Below are positions 1 to 7,594 of a stretch of 31,716 bases of DNA, one piece after another. A program made the translations under genes and the position numbers. Under the pieces are notes generated by a model. The model did not search any database. It saw nothing but the letters and a program-made list of their open reading frames with translations, and was not told the origin of the DNA. The DNA lies in contig SFJM01000024.1 of NCBI GenBank assembly GCA_004555915.1, forward strand, positions 1 through 31,716. The letters run 5' to 3'. Within the stretch, counting starts at the first letter, position 1, and every line of letters starts with the position of its first letter. Source of the DNA: Clostridiales bacterium (GTDB lineage: Bacteria > Bacillota > Clostridia > Oscillospirales > Butyricicoccaceae).

Positions 1-2
1 TT

Positions 3-143
3 GTCATTGAATTTCCATCCCGGGAGCAGCTGGAAGCATGCTTTTCCTCAGAACAGTATCAAAATATCAAACAGAAACGGGAAAACTCTGTCAGGAGCAT
101 GGCGGTGATTGCGCAAGGAGTGGATGAAAATGAAGCTGTGTGA
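3..143 (+). CDS. DUF1330-like protein, C-terminal end only
   Basis: Frame 3 is open from the window edge to a TGA at 141-143 and gives about 46 residues. It begins VIEFPSREQLEACFSSEQY and continues with a Q-x-I-K-x-K-R-E pattern. This resembles the C-terminal half of DUF1330 proteins (EFPS..A..W..S.EYQ.IK..R), small dimeric alpha/beta-barrel proteins of unknown function. The start lies outside the window. The last 14 bases overlap the next gene, whose Shine-Dalgarno lies inside this reading frame, so the two are probably translated together. The family call rests on a short stretch. Confidence 0.6.
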   Translation, partial: VIEFPSREQLEACFSSEQYQNIKQKRENSVRSMAVIAQGVDENEAV

Positions 144-984
144 CGGAATACATCAGATCAGAATTGATTTTCAGGTCACACCGCAGGTGAAGCGGTATGT
201 CTATGTTTATTTACTGGAATCAGCGTATTGCTACCTGATTGATACAGGCGTTGCCGGGAGTGAGACAATCATTGCCAAATATATGAAAGGCATCGGAAGG
301 GATGTATCGGAAATCAAGGGAATCTTTCTGACACATGCCCATCCGGATCATATCGGCGGCGCGGCAAAATTAAAAGCCCTGACCGGCTGCCGGATTTATG
401 CAAGCAGCGGGGAACAGAGATGGATCGAAGATATTGACCTGCAATATCAGGAACGGCCGATTCCTAATTTTTATCAGTTGACCGGTACTTCATCCATTCA
501 GGTAGACAGGATTTTGCATGATGGGGATACTATTCAGCTGGAGGAACAGCTGCATTTGGAAGCAATCAGCACCAGTGGCCATTCCCATGATGATTTTTCT
601 TTTTTCCTTCAGGAGAAGAGGGCTGTGTTTACCGGTGATGCCATTCCGGTAGCAGAGGATATTCCTATTTATATCGACCCAGACAAGAGTCTGGAAAGCC
701 TGAAACGGCTTGACGCACTGTCTAATCAGGTTCCGCTTTACTGCCCGGCATGGGATAAGGCGTATCGGGGACGGGAAGGAAATCAGGCGATAGAACAGGC
801 GGTCACATTGATTCAGACACTGGAACAGAACATGGCTGTTTTGCAGCAGGAATATCCGGGCGCTTCCGTTGGGCAATATACCCGGCTGCTGTGTGACAAG
901 ATTGGCAGACCGGAATTGGAAAAACATCCATTGTTCCGAAGAACCGTGCAGAGTCATGTCAAGCAGCTGGAGTATCAGATTTAA
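130..984 (+). CDS. Metallo-beta-lactamase-fold hydrolase
   Basis: A 284-residue cytoplasmic metallo-beta-lactamase-fold protein. The metal motif THAHPDHIGG is at residues 68-77 (H69, H71, D73, H74), a third ligand H151 lies in STSGHSHDD, and the bridging Asp is D170 in FTGD. The usual last His ligand is not visible: the expected loop near 203-210 reads LYCPAWDK. The C-terminal 70 residues are helical, as in MBL proteins with a winged-helix-like tail. I chose the ATG at 130 because AAGGAG at 115-120 sits 9 nt upstream; the in-frame ATG at 124 is too close to it. The substrate cannot be told from sequence; related proteins cleave thioesters, lactones or phosphodiesters. The gene overlaps the preceding DUF1330-like frame and is followed after 38 bp by a phospholipid synthase gene. 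Confidence 0.85.
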   Translation: MKLCDGIHQIRIDFQVTPQVKRYVYVYLLESAYCYLIDTGVAGSETIIAKYMKGIGRDVSEIKGIFLTHAHPDHIGGAAKLKALTGCRIYASSGEQRWIEDIDLQYQERPIPNFYQLTGTSSIQVDRILHDGDTIQLEEQLHLEAISTSGHSHDDFSFFLQEKRAVFTGDAIPVAEDIPIYIDPDKSLESLKRLDALSNQVPLYCPAWDKAYRGREGNQAIEQAVTLIQTLEQNMAVLQQEYPGASVGQYTRLLCDKIGRPELEKHPLFRRTVQSHVKQLEYQI

Positions 985-1022
985 ACGGGTTTCTCGTCCA
1001 ATCTGGATCATGGGTTATCACA

Positions 1023-1607
1023 ATGAAAAAGCAATTTTTTAATCTACCGAATTGTATTACTTTTTTCCGTATCATCGGGACGCTGTGTCTGTTGTTTATG
1101 CCGGCATGCTCTACCATGTTTCTGCTTATTTATACACTTGCCGGCGTTACCGATGTGCTGGATGGATGGCTTGCCCGGAAAACAGGAACAGCCAGCGCAT
1201 GGGGGGCAAAACTGGACAGCATGGCAGACCTGCTTTTTTATGCGGTTATGTTCATCAAAATCCTTCCCATGTTGTGGATGAAGCTTTCGGTTGGAACCTG
1301 GTACGCAATTGGCGTGATCCTGTTTCTGCGTGTTTCGGCTTACACAGTTGCAGCGATCCGATACCGGCAGTTTGGTTCTCTCCATACATATCTGAACAAG
1401 CTGACCGGTTTGGCGGTATTTGCCATTCCATATGTGATTTCCCTGCCGTTTGCCGCTCTGGTTTGCCGGATCATTTGTGGGATTGCCATTGCTGCATCCG
1501 GCGAGGAGCTGCTGCTCCATCTTTGCAGACGGGAGTATGATCCAAATATCCAAACCATTCTGAGCAAAAAGGAGATTTGTGCCCTGTTCAGACAGAACCA
1601 TTCATAA
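1023..1607 (+). CDS. CDP-alcohol phosphatidyltransferase family membrane protein
   Basis: A 194-residue integral membrane enzyme. The complete family signature is present: D44-x2-D47-G48-x2-A51-R52-x8-G61-x3-D65-x3-D69. This site binds CDP-diacylglycerol and Mg2+ and transfers the phosphatidyl group to an alcohol such as glycerol-3-phosphate. About five or six hydrophobic helices are visible (near 12-42, 70-86, 92-112, 126-146 and 148-160), the usual size for PgsA-like proteins. The acceptor alcohol cannot be assigned; a PgsA paralogue is most likely, because the charged C-terminal tail is not typical of housekeeping PgsA. No strong Shine-Dalgarno precedes the ATG, so it may be translated by coupling from the upstream gene 38 bp away. 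Confidence 0.85.
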   Translation: MKKQFFNLPNCITFFRIIGTLCLLFMPACSTMFLLIYTLAGVTDVLDGWLARKTGTASAWGAKLDSMADLLFYAVMFIKILPMLWMKLSVGTWYAIGVILFLRVSAYTVAAIRYRQFGSLHTYLNKLTGLAVFAIPYVISLPFAALVCRIICGIAIAASGEELLLHLCRREYDPNIQTILSKKEICALFRQNHS

Positions 1608-1660
1608 ACAGAACAATCAGCGCGTATTTGAAGCGCACAGATAAATAAAGGAGCAATGAC

Positions 1661-2179
1661 ATGAAAGCAACAGCAATTGTATATACATCCAACACCGGCT
1701 TTACCGAACAGTATGCCCGCTTATTGGGACAAAAGACCGGCTTACCCGTGTATGCACTGTCTGAAGCGGAGAAAGCATTGCCGCCCAGGAGCAGTATCCT
1801 GTATCTGGGCTGGCTGATGGCCAGCAAGGTGCAGGGTTACGCAAAGGCGGCAAAACGATATCAGGTGGAAGCTGTCTGTGGTGTTGGCATGGGAGCCACC
1901 GGTTCCCAATTGCCGGAGGTACGAAAAGCAAATCAGCTGCCCAACGATATGCCGGTGTTCACCATGCAGGGCGGATTTGATATGACAAAGCTGCGTGGCG
2001 TTTACAAAATGATGATGACTGTGATGGCAAAAACCGTTGGCAAGGGGCTTGCAGAAAAGAAGGACCGCACTCCTGACGAAGATATCATGCTGGAGCTGCT
2101 CAACCATGGCGGCAACTATGTCAGTGAGGACAATCTGGCGGCTGTCCTGGCATGGTATGGAAAGGAAGCAGGAGAATGA
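1661..2179 (+). CDS. Flavodoxin-like protein
   Basis: A 172-residue soluble protein. It opens with a beta strand and the FMN phosphate-binding loop TSNTGFTEQYA (residues 9-19), the hallmark of flavodoxins and menaquinone-dependent protoporphyrinogen oxidase (HemG)-like proteins. The second strand and following loop (SILYLGWLMASKVQGYAKAAK) match the flavodoxin_5 type, where a conserved W and a K follow. It probably binds FMN and shuttles electrons; the partner is unknown. AAGGAG lies about 8 nt before the ATG. The TGA stop overlaps the start of the acetyltransferase gene (ATGA), so the two are translationally coupled. The 53-bp gap from the upstream gene shows no terminator. Confidence 0.8.
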   Translation: MKATAIVYTSNTGFTEQYARLLGQKTGLPVYALSEAEKALPPRSSILYLGWLMASKVQGYAKAAKRYQVEAVCGVGMGATGSQLPEVRKANQLPNDMPVFTMQGGFDMTKLRGVYKMMMTVMAKTVGKGLAEKKDRTPDEDIMLELLNHGGNYVSEDNLAAVLAWYGKEAGE

Positions 2180-3126
2180 AATGTAAACTCAGAACCTGGC
2201 GGCTGTCTGATGCAAAGGAACTGGCCGACATCCTGTCCAATATTCGCATACACAACAATTTGCGGGATGGACTGCCTGTTCCATATACCGAACAGGATGC
2301 AGCGGAGTATATCACTGCCATGCTGTCAGCAAATTCCAATGAAACCTTTGCCTATGCGATCACAGCAGAGGATCAGGTGATTGGCAGCATTGGCGCGTTC
2401 CGGCAGGGGAATATCCATTTCCGGACGGCAGAATTAGGGTATTATCTTGCAGAGGCATACTGGGGACAGGGGATCATGACCGATGCCATCCGTCAGATTT
2501 GCGGCCTGATTTTTGAAACAACCGATATATTACGCATCTATGCCGAGCCCTTTGCCTATAATATTGGCTCCTGCCGGGCGCTGGAAAAGGCAGGCTTTGC
2601 CTGTGAAGGAACCATGAAGCATCATGCAGTGAAAAACGGCAAGGTGCTGGATGCGAAGCTATATGCCTGTACGCGCAGCACAAGGCCATATATGGTCAAG
2701 CGTCTGGCTCCCGAACAGCTTCCGCAGGTAACATCCCTTGCGTGGGAGGTATTCAACCGGTTTGAAGCACCGGTGTATTCGGAGGAAGGGATTACAGAAT
2801 TCAAAAAAACACTGGATGACTGGGAAACCATCAGCCGGATGGCATGCTATGGGGCATTTCTGGATGATACCCTTGTTGGCTTACTTGCCATGCGAAAGCC
2901 ACAGCATATCAGCCTGTTTTTCGTAAAGGAGCAATATCATCGTCAGGGAATTGGCAGCTTGCTGTTTGATGCCATGCGGCAGGATTATACAACACAGGTG
3001 TTTACTGTTAATTCTTCTCCCTATGCCGTCCCGGTCTATGCGCATCTGGGGTTTATTCCCATAGATACAGAGCAGGTCACAAACGGCATACGGTATACAC
3101 CTATGCGGTTTGGACAGGGAGGCTGA
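2176..3126 (+). CDS. Tandem GNAT N-acetyltransferase (two GNAT domains)
   Basis: A 316-residue protein with two acetyl-CoA-dependent GNAT folds. The first (about 1-170) is RimJ/RimL-like: the pyrophosphate loop YWGQGIMTDA is at 95-104, followed by N129 and the helix ending EKAGF at 137-141. The second (about 172-316) is a short GNAT with HRQGIGSLLF at 255-264 and a canonical end, VPVYAHLGF at 285-293. A RimL-type domain fused to a free GNAT suggests two acetylations or one inactive regulatory copy. The ATG at 2176 overlaps the stop of the flavodoxin-like gene; AAAGGA lies about 9 nt before it, which beats the upstream in-frame ATG at 2152. Substrates are unknown. Confidence 0.85.
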   Translation: MKCKLRTWRLSDAKELADILSNIRIHNNLRDGLPVPYTEQDAAEYITAMLSANSNETFAYAITAEDQVIGSIGAFRQGNIHFRTAELGYYLAEAYWGQGIMTDAIRQICGLIFETTDILRIYAEPFAYNIGSCRALEKAGFACEGTMKHHAVKNGKVLDAKLYACTRSTRPYMVKRLAPEQLPQVTSLAWEVFNRFEAPVYSEEGITEFKKTLDDWETISRMACYGAFLDDTLVGLLAMRKPQHISLFFVKEQYHRQGIGSLLFDAMRQDYTTQVFTVNSSPYAVPVYAHLGFIPIDTEQVTNGIRYTPMRFGQGG

Positions 3127-3306
3127 AAGTCTGATTGGCTGATTCGAGAATGGAGAGGACACACTCATTTTCGACTGCTTATTCTGTAGTATAAAATACC
3201 AATTTAGAGTGAAAAAGAAGTATCGTTAAACGTAGAATAAAGTATGGTGAATGGTGATAAAAACGAAAAAAGCTGCATGATAATTACAAAAAAGTTCCAT
3301 GAAAGA

Positions 3307-3335
3307 TTGACAACCACCTGGGCTTATACTACAAT
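3307..3335 (+). promoter_or_regulatory. Sigma-A-type promoter for the PEP-synthase-like gene
   Basis: TTGACA at 3307-3312 and TACAAT at 3330-3335 are separated by exactly 17 bp, close to the ideal vegetative promoter. Transcription should start near 3342, giving a leader of about 120 nt. The stretch 3127-3300 upstream is A/T-rich, and I see no gene or clear terminator in it. Confidence 0.8.
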
Positions 3336-3344
3336 AAATAGAAA

Positions 3345-3382
3345 GGCAACGATGCTGGTTTCGGGCATCGCTGCCCTTTTTT
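3345..3382 (+). terminator. Hairpin plus T-run at the very 5' end of the leader
   Basis: GGCAACGATGC (3345-3355) pairs with GCATCGCTGCC (3365-3375) apart from one A-C mismatch, and six T follow. It looks like an intrinsic terminator but starts only a few bases after the predicted transcription start. It may stop transcription arriving from upstream, attenuate its own transcript, or act as a protective 5' stem. The sequence does not decide between these. Confidence 0.65.
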
Positions 3383-3461
3383 ATTACGATAGCATAAAAC
3401 TGACAAAGCACCTTGTGTGACAGGCAGCTCTGTGGATATTCTTGAAAGGACGTGTTGTAAT

Positions 3462-6050
3462 ATGGCTGCATTTGAGCCGATTTTATCCGGTGTTCCCGGT
3501 TTGGATAAAGCACTGAACCATATTCGCCTGGGCGACAATGTTGTATGGCGGGTCTCCTGTGTGGATGATTTTCGCCATTTTGCAGCGCCATATATTCAGC
3601 AGGCGATCCGGGATAAGCGCAATCTGATTTATATTCGTTTTGCCCAGCATGAGGAGCTGATACCGGAATGTCCGGAGGTCAAGCGGTATACACTGGACCC
3701 GAATGTAGGTTTTGAACCGTTTACCATTGAAGTCCATAACATTGCGGAGCATGAAGGCTATGATGCCTTTTATGTCTTTGATTGCCTGTCTGAGCTGCAG
3801 GTGGCATGGGCGGCAGATTTGATGATGGGCAATTTCTTTCAGGTGACCTGTCCGTTTTTGTTCCAGCTGGATACGGTAGCTTATTTCCCGGTCCTCCGCG
3901 GACGGCATGCACACGAGACCATTGACCGTATTCGTTCTACGACACAGCTGTTACTGGATGTGTATCATCACGGGGATGACTGGTATATACAGCCCCTTAA
4001 GGTATGGGAACGGCATTCTCCGACCATATTTCAGCCCCATAAATTTCAGGGCGAGGAGCTGATTCCGCTGACCGATGGCCATGCCATGGCAGCCTTTAAC
4101 CGGATGCGGGAAGAAACGCCGGATGCAGTACAGCATCTGGACAGCTGGGAACGCTTTTTTATGCTGGCTCACATGAAATATGAACAGAATATCCTTTCGG
4201 AACAGGATATTGATGCGATGTGCCGTATGATTATGACACGTGAGGATCGCATGGTTTCACTGATTCAAAAGCATTTCCGGGCAGAAGATTATTTTAAAAT
4301 CAGAAACCGTATGATAGGTTCCGGTAATATCGGCGGCAAGGCCTGCGGCATGCTGCTGTCCCGACGGATTGTTAAAAACGCATTGACGGAATTTACGGAT
4401 CATTTTGAGCCGCATGATTCCTTTTTCATCGGATCGGATGTATTTTATACCTATATCGTTACAAACCAGTGTTGGAATATGCGTATTCTGCAAAAGACAG
4501 ATGACGGATACTTTTCAGCAGCAGCAGAGCTGAAAAACCGTCTGTTTTCCGGTGTTTTCCCACAGGAAATTGAACTGCGCTTTCGGGAAATGCTGGATTA
4601 TTACGGACAGAGTCCCATTATCGTGCGTTCCTCCAGCCTGTTGGAGGATGGCTTTGGCAATGCCTTTGCAGGGAAATATCAGTCGGTATTCTGCGTGAAT
4701 ACCGGCACACCAGAGGAACGGCTGCAGGAATTTGAACGGGCAATCCGGATTGTATATGCCAGCACCATGGACCCGTCTGCGCTGGAATACCGGCGCAGAC
4801 GCGGTCTGGATGATAAGGATGAACAGATGGCCATTCTGGTGCAGCGCGTATCCGGTTCCAGCTTTGGGGATTTCTTTATGCCAAGTGCCGCGGGTGTAGG
4901 CTTTTCCCACAGCGCCTATCGCTGGCGGGATGATATGGACCCCTCTGCGGGCATGCTGCGTATTGTCATGGGTCTGGGTACCCGTGCAGTAGACCGCGTG
5001 GTGGGAGATTATCCCCGTCTGGTCAATCTGGACCGTCCGAATACCTCGACCATGACGACAATAGCGGATAAGCATCGGTATTCCCAGCATTTTGTAGATA
5101 TTCTGGACTTTCAGAGCAATCAGCTGACAACAGTAAAGCTGGAGCAGATTTTGCCTGACCTGCCTTACTGGTACCAGCATAAGGTGCTGGAGCATGATTA
5201 TGAAGCGGAGAGCCGGCTGCGCCAGCGGGGCAGTTTCCGACCGATTTGCTTTGCCAACTGCCAGAATCTGCTGTCAGACCGGAAATTTACCCGCATGATG
5301 CGTGAGATGCTGCACGTACTTCAGAGCAGCTATGGCGTTCCTGTGGATACGGAATTTACCGTCAATCTGAGTGAGGATGGGGATTTCTCGGTATGCCTGC
5401 TGCAATGCCGTCCTTTAAACAGCAGTGGCGGACGGGCACAGGCGGTCACCGTTCCATCGCTGCCTGAGAACGCAACACTGTTCCACACAAAGAATGCCTC
5501 CATGGGAAATTCCCGTTATATGACTCTGGATTATCTCATTGTCGTGGACCCCAAGGGCTACTGCGACTATGCCTATGCGAGAAAACCGGATGTTGCCCGT
5601 GCAGTCGGACGCATTACGCATGCCTTTGAGGGAAAGGAAAAGAAGATCATGCTGCTCAGTCCGGGGCGGATTGGCACCTCTTCGCCGGAGCTGGGCGTTC
5701 CGGTATCCTTCGCGGATATTGCCGAGTGTGCGGTTATCTGTGAGGTATCCGACAGAACCGCCGGTTATATGCCGGAGCTGTCCTATGGCAGCCATATGTT
5801 CCAGGATCTGGTGGAAGGTGATATCTTCTACAATGCGATTTTCGAATCGGAGCAGACCCTGTGCTATCATCCGGAGCTGCTGCATCGCTTCCCGAACCGG
5901 ATTGCGGAAATTTTGCCGGAGATGCCGGAAATGCATGACATCATTCGGATTTATGATGTCAGCGGGGCAGGTCTGAGCCTGTGGAGTGATATGATTACCG
6001 GCGAGGCACTTTGTGGTCTGGAGTCGGAAAAAACGGAAATGCAGAATTGA
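3462..6050 (+). CDS. PEP/pyruvate-binding (PPDK_N) domain protein with degenerate RecA-like N-terminus
   Basis: An 862-residue protein. Residues about 1-170 resemble a KaiC/RadA-type RecA domain: SGVPGLDKALNH at 9-20 is the usual family opening, but no Walker A GxxxxGKT follows, and FYVFDCLSEL at 103-112 looks like a Walker B strand. Residues about 285-655 are the ATP-grasp half of PEP synthase/PPDK: GNIGGKACGM at 288-297, IIVRSSSLLEDGFGNAFAGK at 386-405, and the closing LQCRPL at 647-652. The C-terminal 200 residues do not show the swivelling phospho-His domain (no TSH-type motif) or the PEP/pyruvate TIM barrel. It therefore cannot be a complete PEP synthase; a nucleotide-dependent phosphotransfer or sensory role is possible. 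The start is the ATG at 3462 with AAAGGA 11 nt upstream. It appears to be a single-gene unit under its own promoter. Confidence 0.75.
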   Translation: MAAFEPILSGVPGLDKALNHIRLGDNVVWRVSCVDDFRHFAAPYIQQAIRDKRNLIYIRFAQHEELIPECPEVKRYTLDPNVGFEPFTIEVHNIAEHEGYDAFYVFDCLSELQVAWAADLMMGNFFQVTCPFLFQLDTVAYFPVLRGRHAHETIDRIRSTTQLLLDVYHHGDDWYIQPLKVWERHSPTIFQPHKFQGEELIPLTDGHAMAAFNRMREETPDAVQHLDSWERFFMLAHMKYEQNILSEQDIDAMCRMIMTREDRMVSLIQKHFRAEDYFKIRNRMIGSGNIGGKACGMLLSRRIVKNALTEFTDHFEPHDSFFIGSDVFYTYIVTNQCWNMRILQKTDDGYFSAAAELKNRLFSGVFPQEIELRFREMLDYYGQSPIIVRSSSLLEDGFGNAFAGKYQSVFCVNTGTPEERLQEFERAIRIVYASTMDPSALEYRRRRGLDDKDEQMAILVQRVSGSSFGDFFMPSAAGVGFSHSAYRWRDDMDPSAGMLRIVMGLGTRAVDRVVGDYPRLVNLDRPNTSTMTTIADKHRYSQHFVDILDFQSNQLTTVKLEQILPDLPYWYQHKVLEHDYEAESRLRQRGSFRPICFANCQNLLSDRKFTRMMREMLHVLQSSYGVPVDTEFTVNLSEDGDFSVCLLQCRPLNSSGGRAQAVTVPSLPENATLFHTKNASMGNSRYMTLDYLIVVDPKGYCDYAYARKPDVARAVGRITHAFEGKEKKIMLLSPGRIGTSSPELGVPVSFADIAECAVICEVSDRTAGYMPELSYGSHMFQDLVEGDIFYNAIFESEQTLCYHPELLHRFPNRIAEILPEMPEMHDIIRIYDVSGAGLSLWSDMITGEALCGLESEKTEMQN

Positions 6051-6075
6051 GACACTTTTTCTTTCTTGTAAAAAA

Positions 6076-6084
6076 TGGTATACT
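6076..6084 (+). promoter_or_regulatory. Extended -10 promoter for the RNA methyltransferase gene
   Basis: TGG followed by TATACT (6079-6084) makes an extended -10 element 59 bp before the next ATG. There is no good -35 hexamer at the right distance, as is usual for extended -10 promoters. A T-rich stretch just after the previous stop has no hairpin, so read-through from the upstream gene is also possible. Confidence 0.5.
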
Positions 6085-6142
6085 GTAACTGCACATTCAT
6101 CTGCAGGTGAAGTGACAGAAATGACAGGATACAGGAAATATT

Positions 6143-6958
6143 ATGGCTCATATCATAGAAATCAAGGATTTTAACGCGCCGGAGCTGGATGTATATGCAC
6201 GGCTCTCGGAAAAACAGCTGCTCAATCGTGACAATCCGGCAGAGGCGATGTTCATTGCCGAAAGCCCAAAGGTAATTGAACGGGCTTTACATGCCGGATA
6301 TCAACCGGTTTCACTGCTGGTGGAGACAAAGCATATTGAAACACAGGCAAAGGAAATTCTTGGCCGCTGCGGAGAAGTACCGGTATATACCGCACCGTTT
6401 GATGTGCTGACACAGCTGACCGGGTTTCAGCTGACACGGGGCATGCTGTGTGCCATGCGCCGCCGTGATCTTCCATCTGTGGAGGAGGTCTGTACTGGGA
6501 AACGGCGGATTGCGGTACTGGAGGATGTGGTCAATCCCACCAATGTGGGTGCGATTTTCCGTTCCGCCGCTGCATTGGGCATGGATGCAGTGCTGCTCAC
6601 ACCCAATTGCAGCAACCCGCTTTACAGACGTTCCATCCGGGTAAGCATGGGAACGGTCTTTCAGGTTCCATGGACATTCCTGCCGGAGAACGGGGTGCAA
6701 ACCCTGCATGCATTGGGCTTTCAAACCGCTGCCATGGCGCTGACAGAGAATTCTGTTTCTATCGAGGATCAACGGCTGGCGGCAGAGGAAAAGCTGGCAA
6801 TTTTTCTGGGAACAGAAGGGGACGGCCTGGCGGCATCCACGATTGCGGACTGTGATTATACCGTCCGTATCCCCATGGCACATGGCGTGGATTCACTGAA
6901 TGTGGCGGCAGCCAGTGCAGTTGCCTTCTGGCAGCTTCGGGCGCGGCAGGATGGATAA
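6143..6958 (+). CDS. SpoU/TrmH-family RNA 2'-O-methyltransferase
   Basis: A 271-residue SAM-dependent RNA ribose methyltransferase. The N-terminal part (about 8-110) is the substrate-binding domain of TrmH/RlmB-like enzymes. The SPOUT knot domain carries all three motifs: motif 1 NPTNVGAIFRSAAALG at 131-146 (N134, R140), motif 2 FLGTEGDGL at 221-229, and motif 3 IPMAHGVDSLNVAAASAV at 243-260. Length and motifs fit the TrmH subfamily of 23S rRNA or tRNA methylases; the target nucleotide cannot be read from sequence. A CAGGA sequence precedes the ATG by about 7 nt. A good terminator follows at 6978, so the gene ends its own transcript. Confidence 0.9.
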   Translation: MAHIIEIKDFNAPELDVYARLSEKQLLNRDNPAEAMFIAESPKVIERALHAGYQPVSLLVETKHIETQAKEILGRCGEVPVYTAPFDVLTQLTGFQLTRGMLCAMRRRDLPSVEEVCTGKRRIAVLEDVVNPTNVGAIFRSAAALGMDAVLLTPNCSNPLYRRSIRVSMGTVFQVPWTFLPENGVQTLHALGFQTAAMALTENSVSIEDQRLAAEEKLAIFLGTEGDGLAASTIADCDYTVRIPMAHGVDSLNVAAASAVAFWQLRARQDG

Positions 6959-6977
6959 AAATAAAAACAGACAGATA

Positions 6978-7007
6978 AAAAGCTCCGGCCAGTATGGTCG
7001 GAGCTTT
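6978..7007 (+). terminator. Intrinsic terminator after the RNA methyltransferase
   Basis: AAAGCTCCGGCC and GGTCGGAGCTTT form a 12-bp stem (one G-U pair) around a 5-nt loop, starting 19 bp after the stop codon. The downstream T-run is only the TTT of the stem, so termination may be partial. Confidence 0.75.
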
Positions 7008-7057
7008 GAACTATTATCGGAAAAATATGATAAAAGATAAAAAAATCCAAGAAAAGC

Positions 7058-7404
7058 GATACAAAGCTTGCTCTAATCAGTCGAGTTATAGCTGGATGGA
7101 AGCACCCATCCAGGGCTTTCACCGGAACCAAATCGAAGCCCAGCGGAGTGGGTTCGATTTGGAAAGGAGGAGCAGCGGCGTGAGTGCGCTATGACTTTTT
7201 CATTAAAAAAAGTCGGAGCAGGTGATACAAAGCTTGCTCTAATCAGTCGAGTTATAGCTGGATGGAAGCACCCATCCAGGGCTTTCACCGGAACCAAATC
7301 GAAGCCCAGCGGAGCGGGTTCGATTTGGAAAGGAGGAGCAGCGGCGTGAGTGCGCTCTGACTTTTTCATTAAAAAAAGTCGGAGCAAGCGATACATAGCT
7401 TGCT
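7058..7404. repeat. 166-bp tandem direct repeat, two full copies plus a partial third
   Basis: Copies run 7058-7223 and 7224-7389, and about 15 bases of a third begin at 7390. The period is exactly 166 and the copies differ at about four positions. Each unit holds an inverted repeat around CCAAATCGAA/TTCGATTTGG, a small TGGATGG/CCATCCA hairpin, an SD-like AAAGGAGGAG, and GACTTTTT/AAAAAGTC. The last part of each unit corresponds to the terminator of the neighbouring tRNA-Leu. The array probably arose by duplication of tRNA-flanking DNA. I see no convincing gene in 6994-7410. Confidence 0.9.
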
Positions 7405-7409
7405 CCGAC
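7371..7409 (-). terminator. Terminator of tRNA-Leu
   Basis: On the minus strand GTCGGAGCAAGC and GCTTGCTCCGAC form a perfect 12-bp stem with an 8-nt loop, followed by seven T (7371-7377). It begins 2 bases after the encoded CCA end of the tRNA. The promoter-distal arm and T-run lie inside the tandem repeat. Confidence 0.92.
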
Positions 7410-7410
7410 G

Positions 7411-7497
7411 TGGTGCCGGTGACCGGACTCGAACCGGTACGCTGTCGCCAGCGGTGGATTTTGAGTCCACTACGTCTACCAATTCCATCACACCGGC
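7411..7497 (-). tRNA. tRNA-Leu (anticodon CAA)
   Basis: A class II tRNA of 87 nt including the encoded CCA (7411-7413). The acceptor arms GCCGGTG and CACCGGC pair fully. The anticodon stem GTGGA/TCCAC encloses CTCAAAA, giving anticodon CAA, which reads UUG leucine codons. The long variable arm CGCTG-GCGA-CAGCG is typical of tRNA-Leu, and the T arm reads ACCGG-TTCGAGT-CCGGT. It has its own promoter and terminator, so it is a single-gene unit. Confidence 0.97.
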
Positions 7498-7510
7498 ATG
7501 TAACATAGTT

Positions 7511-7539
7511 ATTATACTAAAGAATGCCACAGGTTGCAA
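7511..7539 (-). promoter_or_regulatory. Promoter of tRNA-Leu
   Basis: On the minus strand TTGCAA (7539-7534) and TATAAT (7516-7511) are 17 bp apart. The start would be a few bases before the mature tRNA 5' end at 7497. The perfect -10 fits a strongly expressed stable RNA. Confidence 0.85.
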
Positions 7540-7560
7540 GCATTTTTTCAACTGGCACAG

Positions 7561-7590
7561 AAAAAACGTCCGGAACCATGTCCGGACGCT
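7561..7590 (-). terminator. Terminator of the DUF2461-exonuclease-membrane protein operon
   Basis: On the minus strand GCGTCCGGA, loop CATGGT, then TCCGGACG are followed by six T. It starts 5 bp after the stop codon of the small membrane protein gene. Confidence 0.9.
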
Positions 7591-7594
7591 GCGG

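Noticed and set aside
3127..3300. Terminator after the acetyltransferase gene
   Set aside because: Only weak, short inverted repeats are visible and none is followed by a T-run.
7191..7349. Plus-strand open frame of 52 codons across the tandem repeat, starting MTFSLKKVGAGDTK
   Set aside because: It is open only because the repeat unit length is not a multiple of three and no stop happens to fall in it. It has no Shine-Dalgarno at a proper distance, and it reads through terminator arms. Composition is that of translated repeat DNA.
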